Shown here piece after piece: positions 15,312-24,306 of a stretch of 64,000 nt of DNA. The notes under the pieces were generated by a model. That model did no database searches. It had not been told where the DNA came from and saw nothing but the letters and a program-made list of their open reading frames with translations. The stretch's first letter is position 1, and each line of letters begins with the position of its first letter. This DNA is from Sphingopyxis terrae subsp. terrae NBRC 15098 (GTDB lineage: Bacteria; Pseudomonadota; Alphaproteobacteria; Sphingomonadales; Sphingomonadaceae). The position numbers were made by a program, and so were the translations under genes. Location: the NCBI RefSeq assembly GCF_001610975.1, contig NZ_CP013342.1, positions 372,001-436,000 on the forward strand, read 5' to 3'.

Positions 15312-16514
15312 CCCCAGCATCAGCTTGGCCATGATATTGCGCTGAATCTCGTTCGACCCGCCATAGATCGACGCGGCGCGACCGTTGAAATAGCGCGCCG
15401 AAGCGGTGAGATCGTCTTCGGGTCCGACGAAGGGCAGATTGCTGCCCGGCGCGCGCGCCGCGAACTGGTGCGGCGCCGCGTAGGGACCGGCGATGTCGAC
15501 CGCCAGTTCCTGTATCCGCTGCTGCGCCTCGGTTCCCTGCACCTTCAGCATCGATGACGCCGGACCGGGGCTGCGCCCGAGCGCGATTGCCGCCATCATC
15601 CGCTGCTCGGCGGCATGGATCGCGTGGACATCGGTATAGAGCCGTGCGAAACGCCGCCGGATCGCCGGATCGTCAAGCAAGGTGCCGCCCTCGCCGAAAT
15701 CGCGCGCCGCCGCGCCGGCCAGCAGGCGATCGAGCGCCGCGGTCAGCCCCGCAGCGTAAGCCGCCGAGCGTTCGAACTCGAGCAGATATTTGGCGACGCC
15801 CCACCCCCGATCCTCTTCGCCGAGCCGCCCCGATTGCGGCACGCGGACATTGTCGAAAAAGACCTGGTTGAAATCATGGTCGCCCGACAGCGTCAGGATC
15901 GGCCGCACCTCGATCCCCGGCAGCGTCATGTCGAGCAACAGGAAGGTGATGCCCTGTTGCGGGCGGCCGTCACGGCTGGTGCGCACCAGGCAGAACATGC
16001 GGTTCGCGAAATGGGCGTGCGTCGTCCAGATCTTCGACCCGGTCAGCACATAATCGTCGCCATCGCGCTCGGCGCGGAGCGACAGGCTGGCAAGATCCGA
16101 TCCTGCCTGCGGTTCGGAATAGCCCTGGCACCAGAAATCCTCGCCCGACAGGATACGCGGCAGATAATGCGCCTTCTGCTCGGGGGTGCCGAAGCGCATG
16201 ATGCACGGCGCGACCATGCGCAATCCCATCGGCGACAGGCTGGGCGCGCCGGCAGCGGCGAGTTCGGAATCGAAGATATGCCGCTGTGTCTCGTCCCAGC
16301 CGGTCCCGCCATATTCGCGCGGCCAGTGCGGCGCCGCCCAGCCATGGCGATGCAGGATCGCCTGCCACGCCATCGCATGCGGCTTGTCGACGAACACGCT
16401 CGTCGCGCGCGCCGCGGCGTCGCGCAGATCGTCGGTCAGATTGGCCGCAATCCAGCCGCGAACCTCCTGCCGGAAGGCCTCCCGCCCCTGCCTCTGGATC
16501 GGATCGGCCGTCAA
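15306..16514 (-). CDS. Acyl-CoA dehydrogenase
   Basis: 402 residues of the FAD-dependent acyl-CoA dehydrogenase family, which introduces an alpha-beta double bond in an acyl-CoA. Seen: the N-terminal helical domain with WAAPHWPREYGGTGWD, the beta-domain motif CQGYSEPQAGSDLASL that binds FAD and substrate, and the C-terminal signature IYGGSNEIQRNIMAKLMLGL. The frame opens with a TTG at 16514, overlapping the upstream synthetase stop (TTGA); the first in-frame ATG would remove about 47 conserved residues, so TTG is preferred. Paired with the upstream acyl-CoA synthetase, it would carry out the first beta-oxidation steps. Confidence 0.88.
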   Translation of the reverse strand: MTADPIQRQGREAFRQEVRGWIAANLTDDLRDAAARATSVFVDKPHAMAWQAILHRHGWAAPHWPREYGGTGWDETQRHIFDSELAAAGAPSLSPMGLRMVAPCIMRFGTPEQKAHYLPRILSGEDFWCQGYSEPQAGSDLASLSLRAERDGDDYVLTGSKIWTTHAHFANRMFCLVRTSRDGRPQQGITFLLLDMTLPGIEVRPILTLSGDHDFNQVFFDNVRVPQSGRLGEEDRGWGVAKYLLEFERSAAYAAGLTAALDRLLAGAAARDFGEGGTLLDDPAIRRRFARLYTDVHAIHAAEQRMMAAIALGRSPGPASSMLKVQGTEAQQRIQELAVDIAGPYAAPHQFAARAPGSNLPFVGPEDDLTASARYFNGRAASIYGGSNEIQRNIMAKLMLGL

Positions 16515-18070
16515 TTCACCATCCGCTCATAGCCTTCCCAATAAGGGGCGCGGAGATCCTTGCGAAGAATCTTGCCGCTGGCGTTGCGCGGCAGCGCCTC
16601 GATCACGTCGACGCTGCGCGGACATTTGAATGGCGCTATGCGCTCGCGCGCCCAGGCAATGATGTCGGCCTCTTCCACCGTCGTCCCGGGCTTGGGCACG
16701 ACGACCGCCTTGACCGTTTCACCCCATTTGAGATCGGGGATGCCGATCACGGCGACTTCCTGCACCGCCGGGTGGCCGTAGATCGCGCTTTCGACCTCCG
16801 CCGGATAGACATTCTCGCCGCCGGTGATGATCATATCCTTCACCCGGTCGTGGATGTAGAGATAACCGTCCTCGTCCATATAGCCGGCGTCGCCGGTGTG
16901 GATCCAGCCGTCGCCCGTCATCGTGCGCGCGGTCGCCTCGGGCAGGTTCCAGTAACCGAGCATATTGTTCGAAGAGCGCGTGACAACCTCGCCCACCGCG
17001 CCCACGGGCATATCCTGCCCGTCGTCGCCGATGATCCTGATCTCCACGCCGGGCAGCGGCTTGCCCGCCGACCGCATGCGCTTGTTGCCTTCGGGATCAT
17101 GATCCTCGGGCGGCAGCATGCAGATGGTGCCTGTCGTTTCGGTCATCCCATAAGCCTGGATGAATTCCGCCCCGAACATCTTGATGCACTGGCGCAGCAG
17201 TTCGAGCGGGATCGGGGCCGCGCCATAGAGGATATATTTGAGCCGGCTGTAATCGACCGTGCCGCAGCGCGGGTGGAGCAGCAGCATCTGAAGCGCCGCG
17301 GGAACGATGAAGAAGCGCGTCACGCCATGTTGTTCGACCGCATCGAAAACCCCGTCGGGATTGAATTCGGCGAGGATGATGCCGGGCAGCCCTGCCGCCA
17401 GCGCCATGATCCCAAGCCCCGTTCCGCCGATATGCGCGCAGGGCATCGCGACAAGCACCGCCTCGTCATCGTCCCATTTCGTATAGGCCAGATCGGCGTC
17501 GGCCGAGTTTTTCCGCAACGCGAACAAATTGCGGTTCGACAGCACGGCACCTTTGGGACTGCCGGTGGTCCCCGAGGTATAAAGTTGCAGCACGGCATCG
17601 TCGGGACCGGACGGGGTGAAGGGCGCGCGCGGCGTCGCCTCGATCAGCGCGCGTGCCTCGGTATCGCCGACGATGCGCGGCGCATGGTCGAGCTTGCCCG
17701 CCAACTGATCGGGCACCGCGTCGAAACCGGGGCCGGTGAAGACGATCTTCGCCCGGGTATCGTTGATGATATAGGCCCATTCGACGGGCGAAAGCCGCCA
17801 GCCGATCGGCGCCATGACGATCCCGGCGCGCGCGGCGCCAAAGAAGAGCGTGAAATAGAGGTCGCTGTTCTTGCCGATCCACGCGATGCGATCGCCCTTC
17901 TCGAGCCCCGCGGCGCGCAGCGCGCTTGCCACGCGCGCCGTCCGCTCCTCAAGCTCGGCATAGGTGAACAATCGGTCCTCTTCGCGCATCGCAATGCGCG
18001 ACGGCCGGTCGGCGGCCCAGTGGGTGATGAATTCGTCGAAACTGACAAGGTCCGAAACGTCGGCAGCCAT
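16511..18070 (-). CDS. Acyl-CoA synthetase (fatty-acid/aryl-CoA ligase family)
   Basis: 519 residues of the ANL superfamily. P-loop YTSGTTGSPKG at 164-174, then YGMTET, GWIHTGDAGYMDEDG, the hinge DRVKDMIITGGENVYPAEVE, and the C-terminal catalytic-lysine motif PRNASGKILRKDLR are all present, so it should be fully active. The start is ATG 18070 with GAGGAGAGAGGAT just upstream, rather than the longer frame. It overlaps the acyl-CoA dehydrogenase gene downstream by 4 nt. The pair forms an activation/dehydrogenation unit and resembles long-chain fatty acid or steroid side-chain acid ligases; specificity is not clear. Confidence 0.88.
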   Translation of the reverse strand: MAADVSDLVSFDEFITHWAADRPSRIAMREEDRLFTYAELEERTARVASALRAAGLEKGDRIAWIGKNSDLYFTLFFGAARAGIVMAPIGWRLSPVEWAYIINDTRAKIVFTGPGFDAVPDQLAGKLDHAPRIVGDTEARALIEATPRAPFTPSGPDDAVLQLYTSGTTGSPKGAVLSNRNLFALRKNSADADLAYTKWDDDEAVLVAMPCAHIGGTGLGIMALAAGLPGIILAEFNPDGVFDAVEQHGVTRFFIVPAALQMLLLHPRCGTVDYSRLKYILYGAAPIPLELLRQCIKMFGAEFIQAYGMTETTGTICMLPPEDHDPEGNKRMRSAGKPLPGVEIRIIGDDGQDMPVGAVGEVVTRSSNNMLGYWNLPEATARTMTGDGWIHTGDAGYMDEDGYLYIHDRVKDMIITGGENVYPAEVESAIYGHPAVQEVAVIGIPDLKWGETVKAVVVPKPGTTVEEADIIAWARERIAPFKCPRSVDVIEALPRNASGKILRKDLRAPYWEGYERMVN

Positions 18071-18194
18071 CGATCCTCTCTCCTCGAATCGCGTTGCTAT
18101 TTGCAATCGAGAAGGACGCTAAAGCTTCGGCGGCCAAGGTAAAGCGCCGAACGCCCAACCTGACAGCAGTGACAGCTTGGGCGCGCCGCCGGAC

Positions 18195-18830
18195 TCAGCT
18201 GTGTTTGCGGAACAGCAGCATCAAATTGTTCGCCGGCATGGTGCGGCGCTCGGTTAAGCCAAATCCGTGCGGCGCGGCCGCATCGACGACCGCCTCCACT
18301 TCGCGCAGCCCCCAGGCGGGATTGCGGCTGCGCAGGCTCTCGTCAAAGGCAAGGTTGCTGTCGGCGGTCGCGACATCGGCTTCGAGATAAGGGCCGTAAA
18401 GGATCAGAGGGGCGCCCGATCCCAGCAATCGCGCCGCCCCCGCGAACAAGCCCAGCGTCGCCGCCCACGGGCTGATATGCACCATGTTGATGCACAAGAG
18501 GGCATCGGCATGTCCCAGCGGCCAGTCCGGCGCCGATGCGTCGAGGTGCAGCGGCGCGGCGATGTTCGGCAGCCCTGCCTCGGCGCTCCAGGCCGCGATC
18601 GAGGCGAGCGCGGCTGGGTCGGGGTCGCTCGCCTGCCAGTCAAGCTTCGGGAAGGCGGCGGCGAAATGGACGGCATGCTCGCCCGAACCGCTCGCCACCT
18701 CAAGCACCGTGCCCGACGCGGGGAGCCAGTCGCCGAGCACCGCGGCGATCGTGTCGCGATTGCGCAAGGTTGCGGGGGCATGGCGCTTGTCGCCCTCGCC
18801 GCCGTCCGAAGGCGTCCACGGCCCCTTCAT
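18195..18830 (-). CDS. DUF938 SAM-dependent methyltransferase-like protein
   Basis: 211 residues. The SAM site VLEVASGSGEHAVHFA lies near residue 43, followed by ASDPDPAALASIAAW (acidic residue for the ribose) and LLCINMVHISPW, the typical motif of DUF938 (PF06080). The substrate of this family is not established. It overlaps the CcdC-like gene upstream by 4 nt and is the last gene of a long minus-strand run that begins at the glycine cleavage operon. Upstream of the next gene on this strand (ACS at 18070) is a 124-nt gap without a clear terminator. Confidence 0.82.
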   Translation of the reverse strand: MKGPWTPSDGGEGDKRHAPATLRNRDTIAAVLGDWLPASGTVLEVASGSGEHAVHFAAAFPKLDWQASDPDPAALASIAAWSAEAGLPNIAAPLHLDASAPDWPLGHADALLCINMVHISPWAATLGLFAGAARLLGSGAPLILYGPYLEADVATADSNLAFDESLRSRNPAWGLREVEAVVDAAAPHGFGLTERRTMPANNLMLLFRKHS

Positions 18831-19351
18831 CGCCGCGACGAACGCGCTGCCGCGAGCAGGCGCCGGGCGCGCAGCGCGATCTCGACCCGCTGAAAAACGA
18901 TGAAGCCGAGCGCGAAGGCCATCAGGATATCGGTAACGGCCATCAACCCCGCCTGTCCGTGGCCGGCGACGCCTTCGGCCATGTTGCGCGACACACCCCG
19001 GATGAAGATGAGCGCGACGAAGAAAAGCAACGCTGCGGGCGACACGGTCTGGCTGAGTTCATGCGTGTCGGGATCGACCGCAACCTGCATCAACTTGCCG
19101 CGCATCCAGCCGAGGCCGCTGCCGACCGCGAGCGCGACAAGGCACCATATCCACACCAGTCCGTGCGGCGGAGCGTTCCAGAAAATGAAACCCAGCAATA
19201 GCGCGTAGAAGGTCGGCAATATCCAAAGGCGTTCGAGCCGCAACCGCCGTGCCTTGCCGACCGAGCGCAGCCTAAAGAACAGCACGAGCAGAACGACCCC
19301 GGCGGGGATCAGATAATGCAGCAGCGGCGACGGGGCGGTTCCGGCGTTCAT
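18827..19351 (-). CDS. CcdC/DUF1453-like multi-pass membrane protein
   Basis: 174 residues with about five membrane segments, starting LLHYLIPAGVVLLVLFFRLR. The signature VGKARRLRLERLWILPTFY between the first two segments matches the CcdC/DUF1453 group, named after a Bacillus gene in the cytochrome c maturation neighbourhood; a firm function is not known. The stop overlaps the DUF938 start by 4 nt and the next upstream gene (ABA4-like) ends 7 nt before its ATG. Co-transcription with ABA4-like and glycine cleavage genes is likely from spacing. Confidence 0.72.
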   Translation of the reverse strand: MNAGTAPSPLLHYLIPAGVVLLVLFFRLRSVGKARRLRLERLWILPTFYALLLGFIFWNAPPHGLVWIWCLVALAVGSGLGWMRGKLMQVAVDPDTHELSQTVSPAALLFFVALIFIRGVSRNMAEGVAGHGQAGLMAVTDILMAFALGFIVFQRVEIALRARRLLAAARSSRR

Positions 19352-19358
19352 GACCGCC

Positions 19359-19808
19359 TCACTTCGCCTTTGCCTGCGCCCGCGCGCGACGTTCGCGCAC
19401 GATCAGCCACGCCAGCAGCCCGACCGGCCCGACCATCAGCGTCAGGAACAGGAAAGGGAACTGGACGATCCGGCTGAAACCCTTGGCATCGGCATCGCGG
19501 GCAATCCACATGCCCGTGAACAGGTCGAAGGCCAGATAATGCGTCCAGCCGAGCGCCGCGCCGCCGGGACTGTCGAATAATTTCATCACCCCCGCCAGCG
19601 TCGTGAAATTGCCGCCGCCGGTTCCGCCGGCATCGATCGTGCCGGAGAGGAAGCCGCCGAGCATCACGGCATAGGCGAGGCAGAGCAGGAAGACCCCGGC
19701 ATAGAGGATCAGCGCCAGCACTTTCGGCCCGCGCGGCGCGAAGGCGAGAAGCAGCCAGCCACCGATCGCCCAATAATTGGCCAGCAGGAAAACGCTATCC
19801 CAGCTCAT
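19359..19808 (-). CDS. ABA4-like membrane protein
   Basis: 149 residues, four predicted membrane helices. The features LANYWAIGGWLLLAFAPR, a glycine-rich loop GGTGGGNFTTLAGVMKLFDSP and GWTHYLAFDLFTGMWIARDA correspond to the ABA4-like family (PF14108), first known from plant ABA4, needed for neoxanthin formation. In bacteria the role is undefined; in carotenoid-producing sphingomonads a link to carotenoid chemistry is possible but unproven. It is 12 nt downstream of the 114-residue membrane protein gene and 7 nt upstream of the CcdC-like gene. Confidence 0.78.
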   Translation of the reverse strand: MSWDSVFLLANYWAIGGWLLLAFAPRGPKVLALILYAGVFLLCLAYAVMLGGFLSGTIDAGGTGGGNFTTLAGVMKLFDSPGGAALGWTHYLAFDLFTGMWIARDADAKGFSRIVQFPFLFLTLMVGPVGLLAWLIVRERRARAQAKAK

Positions 19809-19820
19809 CGCTTTTCCCCT

Positions 19821-20165
19821 TCAGATCAGTCCGCCGACGCCGAGAAAGATGATTCCGCCGAACAATGCAACCAGCCCCGCCGACAAAATCAGCAGCGTCA
19901 TTCGCGCCGCGGCCCGCCGCCGCATCACGACGAAGGCGGTGAGCAGCGCGAAACCCAGCGCGATGAGCGGCGCATAGCCGAACACCCAGTGGTGCGCGAG
20001 CGCGCGGCGGGGCCGGACGATTTCCCATTGTTCGGCGACAAGGCCGTAGCCGGTTACCGCGGCCAGCCAGATCGCGGCGAAGACGACGAGCGACAAGGCG
20101 GCGGCGAGACCGCAGCCGCCCCGGCGCGGCGCGGCACCGCTTTCATCCTCGCCCGCGGCGCGCAT
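19821..20165 (-). CDS. Small membrane protein of unknown function
   Basis: 114 residues with three hydrophobic segments (about 22-45, 60-82 and 88-112) and no recognised domain. The ATG at 20165 overlaps the gcvPB stop by one base (TGATG), preferred over the TTG directly before it. The position directly after gcvPB and 12 nt before the ABA4-like gene suggests it belongs to the same transcript. I do not recognise the family. It could be a partner subunit of one of the neighbouring membrane proteins. Confidence 0.65.
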   Translation of the reverse strand: MRAAGEDESGAAPRRGGCGLAAALSLVVFAAIWLAAVTGYGLVAEQWEIVRPRRALAHHWVFGYAPLIALGFALLTAFVVMRRRAAARMTLLILSAGLVALFGGIIFLGVGGLI

Positions 20166-21712
20166 CAATCCTCCCAGCGAAGCACCGGCTTGCGCGCCGC
20201 CAGCGTCTCGTCGAGCCGCGCGCGCGGGGCGAAATGCGGCGCCGACTTGAGCGCCGGATCGCCGTTCTTTGCGCGAAGCGCGATGCTGCGCAGCGCACCG
20301 ACGAACTGGTCAAGCACCGCCTTCGATTCGGTCTCGGTGGGTTCGACGAGCATCGCGCCGTGGACGACGAGCGGGAAATAGACCGTCATCGGGTGATAGC
20401 CTTCGTCGATCAGTCCCTTGGCGATGTCGAGCGTCGAGAAGCCCTCGGCAAGCCCGCGATCGCTGAACAGCGCCTCGTGCATGCATGGTCCCGACGCGGC
20501 GAAGGGCGCATCGAGCACATCCTCCAGGCTGCGCAGGATATAGTTTGCGTTGAGCACCGCATCCTCGGCGACCTGCTTCAGCCCGTCGGCCCCGTGGCTG
20601 AGAATATAGGCCAGCGCGCGGGTGAACATGCCCATCTGGCCGTGGAAGGCGGTCATGCGACCGAAGGTGTCGGGGTGCTCGGCGCCCGCGCTTTCTTCCT
20701 CGACCAGCTTGAAAGACCCGTCGGCGTAGCGCGCCGAATAGGGGATCGGGCCATAGGGCGCGAGCGCCTTCGACAGCACGACCGGCCCCGAACCGGGACC
20801 ACCGCCGCCGTGCGGGGTCGAAAAGGTCTTGTGCAGGTTGATGTGCATCGCGTCGATGCCAAGGTCGCCGGGGCGAACCTTGCCGACGATCGCGTTGAAG
20901 TTGGCGCCGTCGCAATAGACATAGCCGCCCACCGCGTGCACCGCGTCCGAAATCGCTTTCATGTCGCGTTCGAACAGGCCGCAGGTGTTGGGGTTGGTGA
21001 TCATCACGCCCGCCACATCGGGGCCGAGCCGCGCCTTGAGCGCCGCGAGATCGACGCGCCCCTCCGCGGTCGCCGGAATATCCTCGACCGTGAAGCCGGA
21101 AAAGGCAGCTGTTGCGGGATTGGTCCCATGCGCGCTTTCGGGGACGAGCAGCACCCGCCGGTCCTCGCCGCGCGCTTCGAGCGCCGCCTTGATGCACAGG
21201 ATCCCGCAAAGCTCGCCGTGCGCGCCCGCCTTGGGCGACATGGCGACGCCGTACATGCCGGTGAGTTCGATCAGCCACACCGCGAGTTCGTTGATGACCG
21301 CAAGCGCGCCCTGCACCGTTTCCTGCGGCTGGAGCGGATGCACGTCGGCAAAGCCCGGCATCCGCGCGACCTTTTCGTTGAGGCGCGGGTTATGCTTCAT
21401 CGTGCAGCTGCCAAGTGGGAAGAGGCCGAGGTCGATCGCATAATTCTGGCGCGACAGGCGCGTATAGTGGCGCACCGTTTCGGACTCGCTGAGCCCCGGC
21501 AGGCCGATGGGATCGCGGCGCATCAGCGCGCCGAGATCGGCAGCGGGCGCCGCCTCGTCGAAGTCGACGCCGGTGGTCGCGGTCGAGCCGATCTCGAAGA
21601 TCAACGGCTCCTCGAGCAACAGCGCGCGGTTGCCGGTAAATGTCGCGGTATCGGCGGCACCACCAGCGCCGTGCATTTCGGGGCGCCAGCCGGCGGGGTT
21701 GAGCGCGGTCAT
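20165..21712 (-). CDS. gcvPB: Glycine dehydrogenase (decarboxylating) subunit 2
   Basis: 515 residues, the C-terminal half of the split glycine decarboxylase P-protein. The pyridoxal phosphate lysine is K295 in [20 protein letters not shown], and [15 protein letters not shown] is diagnostic. With gcvPA it forms the P-protein that decarboxylates glycine and loads the aminomethyl group on lipoyl-GcvH. Start overlaps the gcvPA stop (ATGA), which should keep subunit production balanced. The split architecture is normal for this lineage. Expression is probably driven by the glycine riboswitch at 25525-25726. Confidence 0.97.
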   Translation of the reverse strand: MTALNPAGWRPEMHGAGGAADTATFTGNRALLLEEPLIFEIGSTATTGVDFDEAAPAADLGALMRRDPIGLPGLSESETVRHYTRLSRQNYAIDLGLFPLGSCTMKHNPRLNEKVARMPGFADVHPLQPQETVQGALAVINELAVWLIELTGMYGVAMSPKAGAHGELCGILCIKAALEARGEDRRVLLVPESAHGTNPATAAFSGFTVEDIPATAEGRVDLAALKARLGPDVAGVMITNPNTCGLFERDMKAISDAVHAVGGYVYCDGANFNAIVGKVRPGDLGIDAMHINLHKTFSTPHGGGGPGSGPVVLSKALAPYGPIPYSARYADGSFKLVEEESAGAEHPDTFGRMTAFHGQMGMFTRALAYILSHGADGLKQVAEDAVLNANYILRSLEDVLDAPFAASGPCMHEALFSDRGLAEGFSTLDIAKGLIDEGYHPMTVYFPLVVHGAMLVEPTETESKAVLDQFVGALRSIALRAKNGDPALKSAPHFAPRARLDETLAARKPVLRWED

Positions 21713-23067
21713 GCCAGCACCTCCTTCAGCGCCGCGGCAAAGGCGGCGATATCCTCTTCGGTCGCGGTTTCGGTGACGGCGACGACCAGGCCGTTCGCCA
21801 GCGCGTCATTGTCAGGATAAAGGCGCCCGAGCGACACGCCGCCGAGCACGCCCTTTTCGGCGAGCTTGTGAACCGTCGCGCGCGCGTCGACGGGCAGCCG
21901 CAGCGTGAATTCGTTGAAGAAGCCGCTGTTGACGACCGACACGCCCGGTACTTGCGCCAGTTCGGCCGCTGCCACCCTGGCGCGCCCGTGGTTGATGCCG
22001 GCAAGCTGCCGCAACCCCGCTTCGCCGAGTAAGGTCATGTGGATGCTGAAGGCCAGCGCGCAAAGCCCTGCATTCGTGCAGATATTGCTCGTCGCCTTCT
22101 CGCGCCGGATATGCTGCTCACGCGTCGACAGCGTCAGAACGAAGCCGCGCTTGCCATTGGCATCGACCGTCTCTCCGCACAGCCGCCCCGGCATCTGGCG
22201 GACATATTTCGTCTTGCACGCAAACAGGCCAACATAGGGACCGCCGAACTGGAGCCCGACGCCGATCGCCTGCCCCTCGCCCACCACGATATCGGCGCCC
22301 ATCTCGCCCGGCGACTTGATGAGACCCAGGGCAACGGGTTCGGTAACGACCGCGATCAGCAGCGCACCGGCCGCCTGGCATGCCGTAGCGAGCGCGCTCA
22401 TGTCGTCGATGCGGCCCAATATATCGGGATATTGAACGACGACGCAGCTTGTATCCTTGTCGATAGCGGCGGCGAGCGCGGCCCAGTCGGTACCGGCTTC
22501 AAGCGTCGGGTCGCCGTCGACAAGCTGGTCACCGGTATATTTCGCCATCGTCCGCGCGACGCTGCGATAATGCGGATGGAGGCCGGTCGAGAGCAACGCC
22601 TTGCCGCGCTTGATGATGCGCCGCGCCATCACGATCGCCTCCCAGCAGGCAGTCGAGCCGTCGTACATGGACGCATTGGCGACGTCGGTGCCGAAAAGAC
22701 GCGCGACCTGCGTCTGGAACTCGAACAGCATCTGCAGCGTGCCCTGCGCGATTTCGGGCTGATAGGGCGTGTAGGCAGTCAGAAACTCGCCGCGCTGGAT
22801 CAGATGGTCGACACTCGCGGGCACATGGTGGCGATAGGCGCCCGCACCGAGGAAGAAGGGACCGTCGCCGGCGGCGCGATTCTGTCGCGCGAGCGCTGCC
22901 ATATGGCGCTCGACCGCCAGTTCGCTGGCATGACCGGGAAGGCCGGCGATCGGGCCGTCGAGCCGCGCTTCGGCAGGCACGTCGACGAACAGATCGTCGA
23001 TCGAGGCAGCGCCGACCGCCGCGAGCATCGCGCTGCGGTCATCGGGCGTGAGGGGGAGGTAACGCAT
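21709..23067 (-). CDS. gcvPA: Glycine dehydrogenase (decarboxylating) subunit 1
   Basis: 452 residues, N-terminal half of the split P-protein. Characteristic stretches are [50 protein letters not shown] and a closing set of loops ending [21 protein letters not shown]. It lacks the PLP lysine, which is on gcvPB; this half completes the fold and active-site access. The ATG at 23067 is preceded by GGGGGAGGTAACG and lies 3 nt after the stop of the glycosyltransferase-like gene. Cytoplasmic, part of the glycine cleavage complex. Confidence 0.97.
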   Translation of the reverse strand: MRYLPLTPDDRSAMLAAVGAASIDDLFVDVPAEARLDGPIAGLPGHASELAVERHMAALARQNRAAGDGPFFLGAGAYRHHVPASVDHLIQRGEFLTAYTPYQPEIAQGTLQMLFEFQTQVARLFGTDVANASMYDGSTACWEAIVMARRIIKRGKALLSTGLHPHYRSVARTMAKYTGDQLVDGDPTLEAGTDWAALAAAIDKDTSCVVVQYPDILGRIDDMSALATACQAAGALLIAVVTEPVALGLIKSPGEMGADIVVGEGQAIGVGLQFGGPYVGLFACKTKYVRQMPGRLCGETVDANGKRGFVLTLSTREQHIRREKATSNICTNAGLCALAFSIHMTLLGEAGLRQLAGINHGRARVAAAELAQVPGVSVVNSGFFNEFTLRLPVDARATVHKLAEKGVLGGVSLGRLYPDNDALANGLVVAVTETATEEDIAAFAAALKEVLA

Positions 23068-23070
23068 GAA

Positions 23071-23886
23071 CTACTCCGTCGAAGAAGCTGATTTTATGGC
23101 AAGAAGCTGGGCCAGATCGGGAAGCGATCCGGTAAAGATCGCCGGCCCGCTGTGCGTGGTCTTCACCCAGGGGGCGAGCCAGATGCGAAGCCCCGCATCG
23201 CGCACGCGGCGGCAAAAGGCATAATCGTCCGACAACTGCGCCCGCGTGTCGGGTTCGATCATCGGCAGGAAATAGGCATAGGCCTCCTCGCCGATCCCGT
23301 GCGCGGCGCGCTCGGCGGGATCGGTGCGGAAGACCAGTTCGGGATGACGCGCGCGCAACCTGTCGAACACGTCGCGGCGGATCATCATCATCCCGCTGCC
23401 GACCCGCGTCAGTTCGACCAGATCGGTGAGCGCGAAGGATTGGTCGGGATGCAGGAAATGCAGCGCAAACTCCCCCGAAAAGCGCCCGAGCGCCGCCGGA
23501 TCGGCGTCACCCAGCCCGGCTTTGGCGGCCAGCGCCGCATTGCGCCAGTTGAGCATCCGCCGCGGACAGGCAGCCCCCAGAATCGCGCAATCGTCGCGGC
23601 CGACCATCGCGCGCAGCATCGCGAATACATCCTCGGCACCGAAGTCGATGTCGGCATCGACGAACAGCATGTGGGTGCAGTCGCTTTCCGCGAAGATCGC
23701 GGCGAGCATGTCGCGCGCGCGCGTCACCGACGGCTGGTAGAGGATGAACTCGAACCGCACCGTCAGGCCGATCGCCTGCGCGCGTAACGCAAGGTCGAGC
23801 AGCGCGCGGACATAGCTACCCTGCGCCCCGTCATAGATGGGCGTCGCCACCATCAGGCGGCAATTGGCAAGCGCAGGGTCCGTCAT
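23071..23886 (-). CDS. Glycosyltransferase-like protein inserted in the gcv operon
   Basis: 271 residues with a GT-A-like nucleotide-sugar fold: LMVATPIYDGAQGSYVRALLDL at the start, an SVTRARDMLAAIF helix and the metal-binding DxD-type motif FVDADIDF with DAD at 77-79. A VGSGMMMIRRDVFDRL segment follows, as in many glycosyltransferases that act on large acceptors. No membrane segment. It sits between gcvH (45 nt upstream) and gcvPA (3 nt downstream) on the same strand, an unexpected place for a sugar enzyme. Function unknown; a non-catalytic or glycan-modifying role are both possible. Confidence 0.72.
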   Translation of the reverse strand: MTDPALANCRLMVATPIYDGAQGSYVRALLDLALRAQAIGLTVRFEFILYQPSVTRARDMLAAIFAESDCTHMLFVDADIDFGAEDVFAMLRAMVGRDDCAILGAACPRRMLNWRNAALAAKAGLGDADPAALGRFSGEFALHFLHPDQSFALTDLVELTRVGSGMMMIRRDVFDRLRARHPELVFRTDPAERAAHGIGEEAYAYFLPMIEPDTRAQLSDDYAFCRRVRDAGLRIWLAPWVKTTHSGPAIFTGSLPDLAQLLAIKSASSTE

Positions 23887-23931
23887 GGTCTTGCGGCCTT
23901 TCCCCCTCCCGCGACCGGAAGGAGTTTGCGA

Positions 23932-24303
23932 TCACAGATCGGCGATGAATTCCTTGTACGCCTGCGCATTCATCAGCCCGTCGAGCTGGCTCTTGTCGCT
24001 GAGCGTCATGCGAAAGAACCAGCCTTCGCCTTCGGGGTCCGAATTGACGAGCGCGGGGTCCTCCTCAAGCTGGCCGTTGCCTTCGGTGACGGTGCCATCG
24101 ACGGGCGCGTAGACGTCGCTCGCCGCCTTCACCGATTCGACCACCGCGGCGTCGCCGCCCTTCGACAGTTCGGCGCCGGTGTCGGGAACCTCGACGAAGA
24201 CGATATCGCCGAGCTGGCCCTGCGCGAAGTCGGTGATGCCGACCGTCGCCACATCGCCATCGACATCGATCCATTCATGCTCTTCGGTATAAAAACGCGG
24301 CAT
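23932..24303 (-). CDS. gcvH: Glycine cleavage system H protein
   Basis: 123 residues, normal length. The lipoyl-attachment lysine is K59 in [35 protein letters not shown] and the C-terminal [18 protein letters not shown] are standard. It shuttles the aminomethyl group from P- to T-protein on a swinging lipoyl arm. Its ATG is 3 nt after the gcvT stop. The next gene on the strand is the glycosyltransferase-like one, not gcvP directly. Confidence 0.98.
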   Translation of the reverse strand: MPRFYTEEHEWIDVDGDVATVGITDFAQGQLGDIVFVEVPDTGAELSKGGDAAVVESVKAASDVYAPVDGTVTEGNGQLEEDPALVNSDPEGEGWFFRMTLSDKSQLDGLMNAQAYKEFIADL

Positions 24304-24306
24304 CGA

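Noticed and set aside
18071..18194. Possible terminator GCCCAA...TTGGGC before the acyl-CoA synthetase
   Set aside because: Weak stem with a long loop and no U-run; may be chance.
20234..21820. Long plus-strand frame opposite gcvPB
   Set aside because: Shadow frame; gcvPB carries all conserved motifs on the other strand.
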